From: Fistulifera solaris
Taxonomy: Eukaryota; Bacillariophyta; Bacillariophyceae; Naviculales; Stauroneidaceae
NCBI GenBank assembly: GCA_030295235.1
Contig: AP026172.1
Location: 806,001 to 870,000 of the forward strand
Direction: 5' to 3'
DNA: 64,000 bases
The notes beneath the pieces were generated by a model. The model had not been told where the DNA came from, did no database searches, and saw only the letters and a list, made by a program, of their open reading frames with translations. Below, piece by piece: positions 1-10,473 of the stretch. The position numbers and the translations under genes were made by a program. How positions within the stretch are numbered: the first letter of the stretch is position 1; every line of letters begins with the position of its first letter.

Positions 1-640
1 CCGACAAGATCGCACCCCGACTCACTTTGGCAATATTATAAAGACTTTCACAGGCATAATAGCGCACCCGTGCTTCGGGATCGTCGAGACAATGTAAAAC
101 AGGGGGCAGTAATTGGGGCAAATACTGGGCCGTTTGTTGCAACAAGCCAATGGCGGTGGCCGCCAATCCCATCAATCCTCCCTTGCGATAATTGGAATTC
201 ATGCTGGTACAGAAATCTTTGGCCAGTATTTGTATAATACTATCAATGAGTGTGGTATTTTCCGGTAACGTCTTGATGAGGGCTTCCAATTCCATGGCGG
301 CATTTTTTCGTTTTTCGTTGGAGCGATCACCCAAGCCGCGTTGCAACAGTGGTGGTAAGGGTGATTCGAGGGATATTTGGAGTGTTTGTTGTTGTTGTTG
401 TAGTTGTTGTTGTTGTTGACTGAATGTCGTAGGAATCATTTGATTGGTGACCAAAGCCGCTGCGCCATGGGGTTGATGCAATCGACTTTCGTTGCCACTC
501 GTTGGACGACGCAAACGAGGATGATTTGGCCGTGGAGGAGCATTATTATTATGATTATTATTACTATTAGTATTTCGTGAATTGTTGCTGATTCTTCGGG
601 AAGCTTCTTCTTCGTTGTTGATGGATCCTATACGACTCAT
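1..640 (-). CDS. VAC14: VAC14-like PIKfyve-complex scaffold, N-terminal part (cut by window edge)
   Basis: Reading leftwards from the ATG at 640, the protein starts with a low-complexity Asn/Ser/Gln-rich region of about 85 residues. It then enters a helical-repeat block with the phrases 'GGLMGLAATAIGLLQQ' and 'RVRYYACESLYNIAK', which are hallmarks of the first HEAT repeats of VAC14. In yeast and animals Vac14 scaffolds the Fab1/PIKfyve lipid kinase and the Fig4 phosphatase, so it controls PI(3,5)P2 on endosomes and vacuoles. Roughly 213 residues are visible with no break, and the rest lies beyond base 1. The family match is strong. The asparagine-rich extension before the repeats is longer than in animals and resembles other homopolymer-rich proteins in this window. 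Confidence 0.85.
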   Translation of the reverse strand, partial: MSRIGSINNEEEASRRISNNSRNTNSNNNHNNNAPPRPNHPRLRRPTSGNESRLHQPHGAAALVTNQMIPTTFSQQQQQLQQQQQTLQISLESPLPPLLQRGLGDRSNEKRKNAAMELEALIKTLPENTTLIDSIIQILAKDFCTSMNSNYRKGGLMGLAATAIGLLQQTAQYLPQLLPPVLHCLDDPEARVRYYACESLYNIAKVSRGAILS

Positions 641-1361
641 TGTGTGTGTCCGTATGTATATAGTATCGTAGTTGAAGGCAATACCTGGTTATGATTTCCA
701 ACGAAAGCATAGAAACGATGCTGTTATTGTTGTCGTCGTGTTGTCGTTTCGTTCATGTTTCGCAATGCCAATGTGATGTGCGCCTTGCGCCTTGCGCCTT
801 ATTTTTGATGATTTTCTTCTTTGTACTTCACGACAAACACTCATGAACAAAGCGCGTTTCATAGTTAATACAAAATACCACTTCACGATAAGTACGTTTT
901 GTACTATCATGTACAAACTAACTTAATGAAATCAAATCGAAAGAAAATTCATTCATGACTAAAATGCAGTCGTGGATAAGTTAAAAAAGACAATTTGGCC
1001 CTATAGTGAGAACTGTAGTCGTTGATTTGCAATGCATTCAACATTATGGACTGATGCTTGTATTCAAAGGCTACGAGAAAGGTATTGCATTGTGATAGTA
1101 ACAAATAAGGCCTCTACTCCGGAGTAAATAAATGAACAAGAGCCTGATGCGGTCTGTCCATGCTTCCTTACATTTTCTGCAACGGAGACAGCGAAAGAGG
1201 CGCAGGGGAAAAAAAAAACAACGTTTTGCTTGCGTCTCTTTGTGATTCTCTACCTGGTAAACTCCTAACTTTTTCCTTTCATCATCCTCTCTGCACAAAA
1301 TAAAGACAACAACATTCTTTTTATATATTATATATACGTATATCTATTATTATTATTATTG
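641..1361. other. Intergenic region between divergent VAC14 and SF3A2
   Basis: No coding region is supported. It holds one copy of the GACTG/CAGTC short hairpin (953-974) and one palindromic TACTCCGGAGTA (1115-1126). An AT-only stretch at 1321-1360 lies directly before the SF3A2 start and may be part of its promoter or 5' leader. Confidence 0.6.
953..974. repeat. Short dispersed hairpin, GACTG/CAGTC family
   Basis: Imperfect copy (first arm GACTA) of the family with arms GACTG and CAGTC around a 5-base loop. Other copies are at 19745, 38744, 53288, 53507 and 61879. Confidence 0.55.
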
Positions 1362-2057
1362 ATGGACCGCCAAAATCGTGTCGGATCCAAATTCGGGGGC
1401 GGCGGAGTTAGTTCCGCGCAACAATCCGAACGCGAACGCAAAGAACGTCTCAAAAGTTGGCTCTCGAATCCATTGATCTCGCCAAAGATCCGTACCTTGT
1501 CAAAAATCATCTGGGATCGTATGAATGTAAATTGTGTTTGACCTTGCATCGCGATGAAGCGAATTATTTGGCACATACGCAGGGCAAGAAACATCAACAA
1601 GGATTGGGCCGGAGAGCGTATTTGGACAAATTGAAAGAACAGCAACAGCAACAGGCGTCGTCAACAATCACACAAACCACCAGCACCAGCACTATACTTC
1701 CCAGTCGCCCGAAATTACGCATCGGCCGTCCCGCCTATCAAGTCTTTAAAAGTCGGGACGCGGATACGAATCAACGGTGTTTGTCGTTTGAATTGCATTA
1801 TCCCGAATTGGGGGACGAATGGCAACCCCGTCATCGTTTCATGAGTGCGTTTGAACAAAAATAGATCGGCCACCCGATCGGCGTTATCAGTATTTGTTGT
1901 TTGCGGCAGGTGATTACGAGACGGTGGCCTTTCGGATTCCGAATGAACCCTTGGATAAGGATCACGAGAAATTTGTGACGCATTGGGACGGAGTTTCCAA
2001 AAATTTACACTCACATTGCATTTTCAAGAGCCAAGTGTTAGTTTTAGTCGTTCGTAA
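1362..2057 (+). CDS. SF3A2: Splicing factor 3A subunit 2 (SF3a66/Prp11), three apparent frameshifts
   Basis: This is a U2 snRNP component that acts in prespliceosome formation. The ATG at 1362 opens the conserved 'MDRQNRVGSKFGGGG' start. A matrin-type C2H2 zinc finger follows (C-x2-C in 'YECKLC', then H...'YLAHTQGKKH'). Next come the 'RPAYQVFKSRD' and 'PRHRFMSAFEQK' segments and the 'RIPNEPLDKDHEKFVTHW' core. The reading frame breaks three times, at A4 (1452-1455), A5 (1857-1861) and AAAAATTT (1999-2006). In each place one extra base restores the family sequence without loss of residues, so I treat these as consensus errors and end the gene at the TAA at 2055-2057. The proline-rich tail of animal SF3A2 is absent, as in yeast. 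Confidence 0.9.
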
Positions 2058-2751
2058 AATGCACAGCACAGATCTAAGGCTATTTTGTCGTATAGAAATA
2101 ATCATAAGATAACAGAAGAGTTGCTGCAGTAAATATATAAAGAATTTCGTGTCGGAAGTTGAAATCCATATTGAAGGTGATTCAAAATTGGCGACTTACT
2201 CACAAATTCAATAGGAGAAACTCTAGCCATGCTTAATGGCTTGTCAATATGCTCTACCAATCGTGCAAAGGTAGTTGCATGGGAGAATACTGGTACTTGT
2301 AATAGTGAATGATGTGGTTGACTGTTCCGGGACTGAATTACTTCCTTCAGTCATTGATTGGCCAGCCTGGATCCTGATGATGATTCATTCCAGATCCAGT
2401 ATTTTATTCGATAGTACAAGGTACATTCATTGCTGTATACGTATACCAGGTACGGTACCTGGTACGTCCGTCCTTCCTTCAAGCGTCCTGGATCCTATTA
2501 TTTGCAGGACTGCGTTATTTTGTTGGTGAACGGTGAACACGACACCGTGTGCTTTTTTATTATTATTTAAACTTTCTGTTCTTCCGCTGCGCTCTTCAAT
2601 CTGCTTGGAATTGTTGTTGTTCATCACACCAAAGCGCTAAACAAAATAATCAACTTGCTTTCTCACAAGGAAGAAACACGGTGAATAGATTCTTGTGTTG
2701 ACACGTTGGAAACCCAATTCTTCCGTCGTAGAAAAATTACATCTCTATACG
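2058..2751. other. Intergenic region with palindromes
   Basis: No gene seen. It contains an inverted repeat GACTGAA (2331-2337) / TTCAGTC (2346-2352) and a larger palindrome built from TACCAGGTAC and GTACCTGGTA (2444-2465). Both motif types recur elsewhere in the window. Confidence 0.6.
2444..2465. repeat. TACCAGGTAC / GTACCTGGTA palindrome
   Basis: Two perfectly inverted 10-base arms separated by CG. Shorter versions (TACCTGGTACC) occur at 24369, 24502, 57277 and 61668, and in inverse orientation at 19640. Confidence 0.7.
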
Positions 2752-3245
2752 ATGAAATCGACATTCCTCCTGTTGCTGTTCGTCGAATACACGACCGCCT
2801 TTCTACTATCTCCTGGTACTACTTCTACTACTACTACTTATACGATTCGACAACCCGTTTCGTTGCACAAAAGTACGAAGACATGGACGAAGATGAAAAA
2901 GCCGTAGCGTTGGAAAAAGCCACCAAGGCCATGACCGCCTTTACGAACAAGTACCTCGAAAATACTTGCACGAAATTGTGTTCGGACAAATCGGTACCAG
3001 CCGTCGTCATTAAAGGTTTAGCGGAGCACAAATTGACACTGGGAGCACCCTTGTGTCCGTGTCGTTTTTATGATGATAAGGAAGCCGAAGCCAAAGATGG
3101 TTACTGGAATTGTCCCTGCGTGCCGATGCGTGAACGGCACGAATGTCACTGTATGCTGTTTTTGACAGAAGACAATGCTTTTGTCGGGGAAGAAACCACT
3201 ATTACGTATGAAGAAGTGATTGAAGGTAGTAATATTCAGTTTTGA
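2752..3245 (+). CDS. ftrB: Ferredoxin-thioredoxin reductase catalytic chain, plastid-targeted, one apparent frameshift
   Basis: FTR passes electrons from photosynthetic ferredoxin to thioredoxins through a 4Fe-4S cluster and an active-site disulfide. The six expected cysteines are visible in order: 'LCPC', 'NCPC' and 'ECHC', with the upstream 'YLENTCTKLC' and the typical 'VPMRERHECHCMLFL'. The N-terminus 'MKSTFLLLLFVEYTTAFLL' is a signal peptide ending in an 'AF' plastid-entry motif, so this is a nuclear gene whose product goes to the plastid stroma. The signal and mature parts lie in different frames. One extra A in the A4 run at 2869-2872 joins them. The start at 2752 is the first ATG that gives the signal peptide. 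Confidence 0.9.
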
Positions 3246-3305
3246 AGACAGACAGAGAATAAAGACAAAAGACAAATTGGTTGACGATTATGATTCGCAA
3301 CAACG

Positions 3306-4288
3306 CTATTTCGGCTTCGTAAAATAAATTACAAAAAAATATTGACCCCTTGCAACACAACAATTAGTATTATTGTTAATTCGATTGTTCTTTGTTATAC
3401 TTTGGCCTTGGAGAGCCGCAATGGCGGCCAGAACGGCCGCCGAAACATCCGACGGTGCCCGATTGCCATCAATGGCAACGCTAATATCGGCATACTTTCC
3501 CTTGACAGCATCTTCATTGGCGTGAAATTGTTCCAATCGCACCATGACTTTTTCTTCCGTGTCATCCGATCGTTGTTCCAACCGTTGTAAAATCGTCTCA
3601 TCTTCGGGTGGCGAGAAGGTCATGTGATAGATTTTCCCCGTTTGTGGATCCGTCCGACGACCCACGACTCGTTCCACGAGAACACTGTCGGGGACGTTGA
3701 GAAAGAGGAAGCAATCGGCCTTAACACCGGCTTCTTCCAATGCTTCAGCTTGTGCGGCGGTCCGGGGGAATCCATCCAACAACCAGCCTTTTTCAATACA
3801 ATCGGGTTCCGCCAAGCGGTCTTTGACCTAAGACGAAAAAAAGAAACAACACAATGAGGAGGATCATTTAACTCACAGCACCTCTTTTCTTTTGTTTTCT
3901 ATCGACTCACAATTCCAATAATCACATTGTCGGGAACGAGTTTCCCATTGTCCATGAAATCCTTGGCCAATTTTCCGACTTCGGTGCCCGCCGCTACCGC
4001 CGCTCGCAACATATCTCCCGTCGATAAATGGACGACACCAAATTTTTCTTTAATGATTTCACATTGGGTGCCTTTGCCACTGGCCGGTGCCCCCGAAATG
4101 ATAATTTTAGGAGGATCCTCTTTCGACATTTGGAGTTGCGTCAATGTGGCGCGGAGATGGAGTGAGAAGGGAGAATCATCGGGAAACGAAGAGGATGTCG
4201 ATCCCCACATCGGTCGTAATGGCAGAAACGCCGATGCCGATCCGAACAGCAGCAACAAAGCCGATACTAATGAAAGTGAGTTTCTCAT
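3306..4288 (-). CDS. ADK: Adenylate kinase, plastid-targeted, one intron
   Basis: Catalyses ATP + AMP to 2 ADP. Exon 1 (4288-3911) encodes a signal peptide ending 'SASAFLP', the textbook diatom plastid-import motif. It continues with the P-loop '[11 protein letters not shown]' and the AMP-binding '[12 protein letters not shown]'. An 83-bp intron (3828-3910, donor GTGAGT) is removed to give '...VIIGI-VKDRL...'. Exon 2 holds '[10 protein letters not shown]', the LID segment '[13 protein letters not shown]' and '[13 protein letters not shown]', all diagnostic of long-form adenylate kinases. The tail after 'AALQGQS' is Asn-rich and unlike the family. One base change would instead end the protein at 'LSKAKV', so the exact C-terminus is uncertain. 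Confidence 0.92.
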
Positions 4289-4779
4289 GATATTCGAAAA
4301 TAGGCAGCAATAAGTACTTTTAAGACTGGAACAAGTGTGACAGTTGCTCGCCTGCCTTTTGGATCTTCTTGTTGGTGGAAGTAATTATTATTACAACAGA
4401 TGATCGTCCTTGCTCTTTTCCTTGAATTATGAAAAAGTCCTCTAGCTAGTGCTTGTGCTTTTATGAGGTGGTGTCAATGTCCAAAGAGTGACGACGAACA
4501 AAGTGAAGAAGCGATACCAGTAGACACTTACTTTTAGATTTAGACGACACTTCCGTTGTGGAGGGAAACCGACAGACGACGACTGACGTCACTATGGTGG
4601 ACGACGGCAAGACGACGAAAAATATCCGCGACAAAAGCCCCGCGAAAGCAAAAAAGAATTTTTTTGGCCTTCTGGGATTTTCCGAGTTCCTCACAAAGAC
4701 ACGGAAGATCTCCCTAAAAATCATCGTCTTTCTTCCATTTCCCATTCTACGATATCCCTAAAGACTTGCTGTATGAAAA
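4289..4779. other. Intergenic region between divergent ADK and deaminase genes
   Basis: No supported gene or repeat. It presumably carries both promoters. Confidence 0.5.
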
Positions 4780-5549
4780 ATGACAAGTAATCGATCACAA
4801 ACATGGACGCTGGCAGCGACGGGAGTGGCCGCCTTGGGTGTTTCGTATTATTATTATTGTTATTGGTGGAAAAATCGTCAAGAACGACGGTACGTACAAT
4901 CGATTCTAGTAGAGAATCCTATGTAGACTGACTTTTCGATCACTGATTCGCCTATTCACTCCATTGAAAAGAGTCATTATTGAAGTCCCAAAATGGCTAA
5001 AACAATACGAAGCGTCTTTGGCGAATCAGACTTTTCAAACGGATGAAGAACTCATGCAGAGTGGCCGTCGACATTTCGCAACGCAATGTCGAATCGGGCG
5101 ATGGGGGTCCCTTTGGTTGTGCTATTTTTTGTCGTCACAAGAAGACCGGTCTATCGAAATTGTATTCGGTCGGTGCCAATCGGGTCGTACCGCTCAATAA
5201 TTCCACGTTGCATGGTGAAACGGTCGCCATTCAATTTGCGCAAAAGAAACGACAATCGTTTTCGTTATCGGCCACCGAGGAGGTCGAATTTGTGCTTTGT
5301 ACGAGTTGTGAACCCTGTGCCATGTGTTTGGGTGCGACCTTTTGGTCGGGTGTTTCCGAAATGATCTGTTCGGCCACCAAGGACGATGCCGAAGCGATTG
5401 GCTTTGATGAAGGACCCGTCTTTCCGGAATCCTACCAAAAGTTGGAACAAATTGGGATGAAAGTCAAAAAGATGGTTTTGCGAGAACAGGGAAAGAAAGT
5501 CTTGGATGATTATGCCAAGACGGGGATTATCTACAACGGAGCCGCATAA
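4780..5549 (+). CDS. Guanine-deaminase-like CDA-fold enzyme with membrane anchor, one intron, one apparent frameshift
   Basis: This belongs to the zinc-dependent cytidine-deaminase superfamily. The best match is bacterial-type guanine deaminase (guanine to xanthine): '[11 protein letters not shown]', then the zinc/proton-shuttle motif 'TLHGETVAI', then '[18 protein letters not shown]' with the PCxxC zinc ligands, and '[14 protein letters not shown]'. The usual HAE is HGE here. Exon 1 (4780-4889) adds a hydrophobic stretch ending in Tyr/Trp and a basic patch, which suggests a signal anchor. An 82-bp intron (4890-4971, donor GTACGT) joins '...QERR' to 'VIIEVPKW'. Around 5052-5062 one base must be gained or lost to link 'DEELM' to '[10 protein letters not shown]'. 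The substrate could also be another nucleobase. Confidence 0.8.
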
Positions 5550-5602
5550 AATTGTCTGCAACAAAATCAACATAGCTTTATCGTAACAGTAAAACAATAT
5601 CT

Positions 5603-7148
5603 TCATGCCTCTTTGTCCACTGCAACAGGATCCATTCTAGTTGACTCTTTTTCCTTGATTCCTTCCACATTGCCTTCTTCCTCCTCCTCCTCTTCATCAT
5701 CATCATCATCATCATCGTTGTCTTCGTCTTCCTCGTCTTCGGGTAACTTTTCAGCAGCTTCTCCACCCTGCTTTTGAGCACTTTGCTTCGCGTGATATTC
5801 TTCCATGGCCGCCTTTTGTCGTTTCGCATCCTCTTCGGCCAGTTCTTGATAATACTTACGACGTTCTTCGGTTAAACCCTTCCAACGTTCACCTACCATC
5901 CGAGCCAACGTTTGAAAGCTGATCTTGCCGTGGGTTTTGCGATGCGGTCGGCGTTTCTTCTCCATGGCGACCAACGGACGTAAGAAGGCTTTCGGTTTGG
6001 AGGTTCCCTCCCCTTCTTCTTCATTGGTCTCACTACTTTGATCTTCACTGCCCTTCACTTCTCCCTCTTTGGATTCAATCTCCTTCAAAATGCGTTCCCG
6101 TTCTTCGGAAAAGAAAAGATTGTACGCACTTAGAGGACGTCGCGGCATATCGGCTGGTTTCTTGCGATGCGCTCGCTTTTGCTTCTTGGGCGGTGCTTCT
6201 TCTGTATACAAGTCCAGGGGTCCGAATTTGCCGTCGGTCCGTTGCTTTTGCATTCGTTGGGACAAATCCATCATATCTTGGGTGCGGGCATCGACCAAGC
6301 GCGTGGGATTGCGATCGATGCGACCATTGAGATCGGGTAAGAATTGACGTGGCATGCTTCCACCGAGCGATGTATCCATAACGCTTTGATTCATGGACGA
6401 TGGATTCGTTCCCATGGTGAAACCTGGGCCTTGATAACCTCTACTTTGACGCAAACGCATGAGTTCATCGGCCAACGAATCATTGGCGACCATCCCCGTT
6501 TGTTGCGTGCGGTTTCTTCGGGCTATTAGTAATTGCAGCAATAACTCTTCTTCCCGTTCGGATTGTGACAAAAGGATCCCTGTGCGGCAGTATTATTCAA
6601 GGTCGGAGGAAGTGGTAGCATGGGGTCGGGAGGCATCTCGACCGCACCACCGGTGTACGCATAATGAGGGGTTGTTGCTACCATGGGCATGCTAGTGCTA
6701 CCGCCCATTTGTGCAATGCGCTGACCGTCGGCTGTCACGTATATATTGTTGGCAAAGGAGCATGTTCCGGAGCTCGATACGCCATAGGATAGGGATTTGG
6801 TGCCGCATTACTTGTGGTCATTCCTCCTCCTCCTCCTCCTCCTCCCATGTGTGGTTGTTGTGTCGGATCCATCGTCATCAGACCTCCTTGCATCGTGTAG
6901 CTGTGATTCGAAGTAGCTATCGACATGCCGTACCTTCGAGGATCGTGATTGCCTAAAAATTCCGTTTGCTGAATGGCACTTTGTGGATGATGATAAAGAA
7001 CAGGAGCGGGAGGATGATTCATCGTATTAAATACTCGTGAATTGCGATTGTATGTTTGATTCTGAAACGGTGAAGAGGGTGGATTATTGTTGGTGGGCTG
7101 ATTGTATTCGTGGTGCTCAATATTCTCTGGATTTCGCGTAGGAATCAT
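5603..7148 (-). CDS. HMG-box chromatin protein with split HMG box, acidic tail, two apparent frameshifts
   Basis: A putative DNA-bending nuclear protein. From the ATG at 7148 comes a long Asn/Pro/Met/His-rich region including poly-Gly. The HMG box follows: helix 1 is 'RRPLSAYNLFFSEERERIL', and helices 2-3 are 'KISFQTLARMVGERWKGL' and 'RRKYYQELAEEDAKRQ'. Between helix 1 and helix 2 lies an insert of about 53 residues, acidic then strongly basic, where normal HMG boxes have fewer than ten. The C-terminus is a poly-Asp/Glu tail, as in HMGB proteins. Two breaks, near 6742 and at the A4 run 6570-6573, are closed by one base each. A paralogue with the same architecture lies at 41841-43386. Confidence 0.82.
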
Positions 7149-8832
7149 CTTATTGTCTGTCGGTGATATACAACTCTCCTTTTGTTTTTGTTGTTAACAA
7201 ACAAACCAAAGAAAGCGAGAGAGATCACAAGTATTGCTACTTCAAGAGATACGCTCCTTAACGTTCCTTAAGGGGTGCAAATGGAAATTGATTATTGCTG
7301 CTTCAAAAGGCAATTTCCCTTCTCGACGCCCCGCGCAAACTCTCTTTAATTTGCAGTCCCCAAACCCGTCCAAGTAGAGGTCCAGCGAACACGTTTTTTT
7401 TTTGAAATTGCCGAATGCGGTTGCGAAGCAAAAAAAGCTATACGTTTGCCTCGACTGTCACAGGTACTCTCTGTCCTTCCAATGCGCTCCAACAGACAGT
7501 GGTAGCAACAAAATCACAGAAGACAAAAGTTACAAATAAATACAATTGCGATCTTCTTCTTATGCTCGATCGAAACGTTCTCGATGCAAGCCTGCCGGAA
7601 AGGGCTTCGATCGGAGATAGCAGCAGGTGTGTCGCGGACCCGTACGCCGCGCAATCTTGCTGTACAGTATCCACAATTGCCTCTCCCGTTTTCTTCTACA
7701 CCTCGCGGTGAAAGCTGACACATACAAAGTATAGCCCAAGCGAAGGCGTATATAAGATTCACAATCAATTCCGTACACAAACACTCTTTAGGATGAAACG
7801 CGGATACTCGAGACTTCACTTAATCGACGCCAATGGTCCAGATTTGAAATTTTGAATAGCGAAATATGTTAGAACGACAAGAGCCCTCGTGGAGAACTAT
7901 GAAAATTATTGCCCTATATAAAAGAAACACGTGACACCTTTGATTATTGCCTAAAGATGCTCGTTATAACCCCCTGATAGCCTTCAGTACACCAGAAATA
8001 ACTCTCTATTAAGATTTAAACCCCATCTCCGCAGTCCACCATAGATTCATTACCGTTTCGTTCCCGAAGCGTCACAGCTAGTACCACCCTTGACTTTTGA
8101 CTGTCGCAAGTCGCAAATCTCGTTCCGCGATACTGAAAAGAACCGTCCGTTCCAAAGTATTATTACTCAACTTCGACGTCGCGTACAGAACACTCTCAGA
8201 GTCTCAGAAACAAAGTCTCGTGTCCAAATTCAAAATTTTGAACTTCGAACCGGTCCCGGATTTTTTTGTATCCAAGGAAAAGTAAAGCAATGAGTGTAGA
8301 ATGAGACGCGACGTCCAGACGTCACTGGAGCATTCATGAACTAGTGAATGGGAAGCTCGGTTCTAGATTCCAGATTCTCAATGAATTCTTTTCTCAGGAC
8401 CCAGGACTGAATGACAACATACGAGGAGTCAGTCCTGATTCACGAGATTCGAGTGACACACTCGAGACAGCTTGAAGTCTCGCAAGCTTGGCGCGTGCTG
8501 AGCACGATTTCCGGACTTCTCGGTACTATGAAGAAACAACTTGATGTCGTATACGACGGTGTCAACGTGCAGCTTGAAGCCGTTGTCATACAAAACTGTA
8601 GACCGACGTCCATTGCTTCAACGGTGATGGTCATCGATAGCACGCGGCCCGCGACATGGAGACACACGCTTTTCACGAGACAGATGATGATGATTGTTTT
8701 CGTTGGAGGAGAACAAAAGCGAACTCACGTTTCCCACTTCCCCTCCTGACAGTCATTTGAAAAGGAAAGGCCATTCCAAAATACATTCTCTCGTCGAGAC
8801 CTTTTCCTTTTCAACACAATTAAGAGAGAACA
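7149..8832. other. Long intergenic region
   Basis: About 1.7 kb with no protein I can support on either strand. The notable item is a perfect inverted repeat, CAGGACTGA (8402-8410) and TCAGTCCTG (8429-8437), related to the GACTGAA/TTCAGTC motif family. Confidence 0.5.
8402..8437. repeat. Inverted repeat CAGGACTGA ... TCAGTCCTG
   Basis: Nine-base perfect arms around an 18-base loop. The arms contain the GACTGA/TCAGTC core seen in other intergenic hairpins here. Confidence 0.65.
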
Positions 8833-9378
8833 ATGAAAACAATAGAGCAGCAACCCGCTCGCATGCGCAGAATAACAATCAAGGATAGAGCGCCGTCGTT
8901 GAAGGCTCTGTCGGAATTCTCTATCGAGGATGAGGGAACTGTGTGTGGCAATGCGGGTCACAAGCCGTTGGGCTGTGATGCCTGTCAATTTTGTGAAGAT
9001 CGATGCGAAGACATTACCTGTTGCGAGTGTTCAGCGAAGCAGATCAAAGAAGGCTCGCAATGGCCTCCATGTCAAACCTTCCGGTCGGTACCGTATTATA
9101 CACGTTGCCAAGTACGGCGACACAATCACGAAGGTTCTGCGTGGATTGTAGCCGGCGATAACATTTATGATGTCACGGAGAGTATGCATCATCATCCAGG
9201 TGGTACAGAATGTTTGTTAAGACGTGCTGGCGGGGCACGGGATTGCACGCGCGACTTTGAATTTCATTCCCAACGCGCTCGGAAGCAGGTAAATCGTTTA
9301 CTCGTGGGCAAGTTACGAACGTGTTCCTGTGAGGTTGCAACGGTACGCCCTTCAAAAGACTGGTGGATGTTCTGGTAA
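8833..9378 (+). CDS. Cytochrome b5-type heme-binding protein with Cys-rich N-terminus
   Basis: The C-terminal half is a cytochrome b5 domain: 'AWIVAGDNIYDVTE', then the heme ligand motif 'HHHPGG', 'RRAGGARDCTRDFEFHS' supplying the second heme histidine, and 'LVGKL'. The preceding ~75 residues contain about ten cysteines ('CDACQFCEDRCEDITCCEC'), which could bind zinc or an iron-sulfur centre; I do not recognise this arrangement. No transmembrane anchor or partner reductase domain is present, so it is probably a soluble electron carrier or heme sensor of 181 residues. The frame is intact. Confidence 0.82.
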   Translation: MKTIEQQPARMRRITIKDRAPSLKALSEFSIEDEGTVCGNAGHKPLGCDACQFCEDRCEDITCCECSAKQIKEGSQWPPCQTFRSVPYYTRCQVRRHNHEGSAWIVAGDNIYDVTESMHHHPGGTECLLRRAGGARDCTRDFEFHSQRARKQVNRLLVGKLRTCSCEVATVRPSKDWWMFW

Positions 9379-9468
9379 CAATTTTGAAAGGACATCACCG
9401 CCTGGAAAGACGTTTGTAAGATTCTTGTAGAATAGGCAATAATAATCAAGATAGAAATTTACGATGAC

Positions 9469-10357
9469 TTATTTGATTCGAAGTTGTTCTACAGCAATCG
9501 CCTTGACGGCCGCTTTGAGTTTAGCCCCGAGTTCTTCTTTAACTTGATCCAGTAGTTCCGCTTCGCCGGAAATACCACTTCTGCGTTTTTTCTTCTCGAA
9601 TGCCGTTGGTCACTTGTTGAAAGAGCTCTTTTCAATGCCCAACTCTTCTAATACACCCGCCAGTCGTTCAAGAATGGGCGCTGCTGTGGATCCCCCCGCG
9701 GCTTGTGCTTTGTTGAAATCATCAATACTTTTGAGCGGCGTTCCTTCTCCGGCTTGCTCACGCAAATCCGTGCCCCCGAGAAACTGTTTTCCTTCCGTTT
9801 CTTTGACAGTCGTACAAATCCCCGTCATACAGCCTGGTATGTTTTGAAAATCCTCCCAGTCGTAGGCTTTTTTTTTGGGGACAACAGGACCAAAATTTGG
9901 CCGTCTCGTGAAAGACCGGTGGTGATTTGTGATAACGACACTCCGGAAATGGTCCCTGTTTGGGGAATCGATTCCGACAACCAAAGTGGGTGCAGGCCAC
10001 AGAATCTTGGCGTTCTCGTTCCCGTGCTTCTTGGGCTTGTCTTTCTTCAGTTGCCATGTCTTGTTTGGTTTTGGACGTCCCATGACGAATGTAGACGTCG
10101 GCGCGATCGGGAATGTCATCGACGACCGTCGCATCGGAGGCAATCATAACAAACGATTCATCGGATTGCTTCAAAGCCAAATGCAATTGGGATGCATCCA
10201 ACGGATTGTTGCCTCCCAAGGTCCCATTGTACGATTCCACAAATTGATCGAGTAATTTCGAAGAAGGACCTGTTTTCCAAGATTTGGGCAGTGTAATTTT
10301 GAGAGATTTATGCAGAGCTGCGTTTTCGTTCTCTTCGTAATGTAACAGGACCTTCAT
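9469..10357 (-). CDS. CHORD-domain protein (RAR1/CHP-1-like), three apparent frameshifts
   Basis: CHORD proteins bind HSP90 and SGT1 and act as co-chaperones. The N-terminal ~120 residues form a ubiquitin-like/ankyrin-poor region ('MKVLLHYEENENAALHKSL', 'FVMIASDATVVDDIP'). One CHORD zinc module follows: 'CTHFGCRNRF', 'CRYHKSPPVFHETAKFWSCC', 'DWEDFQNIPGC', ending in 'GIC'. An A9 run (plus-strand T9 at 9868-9876) carries one base too many and breaks the frame inside the CHORD. Two further one-base losses near 9616 and 9593 hide a charged C-terminal helix that ends 'AIAVEQLRIK' at 9469. Only one CHORD is seen, whereas plant RAR1 has two. Confidence 0.82.
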
Positions 10358-10473
10358 AATCAGCTGTAGCTGTGTTATATTAACGTGAGATCGATTTTAT
10401 TGAAACTAAGAATCTCATTTATCAATGTCCAACATGAATCATCACTCGTTTTTGAAAAGCAACACGAAAAAAA
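10358..10473. other. Short gap before retroelement fragment
   Basis: Nothing supported. Confidence 0.4.

Noticed and set aside
1362-2057. Programmed ribosomal frameshifting in SF3A2 and other genes
   Set aside because: Sites are ordinary short A/T/G/C runs without slippery-site context, shifts go both ways, and they occur in too many unrelated housekeeping genes. Consensus error is simpler.
8411-8749. A 112-residue plus-strand reading frame
   Set aside because: Low-complexity sense overlap with an equally open opposite frame, no recognisable motif, and no conserved start context.
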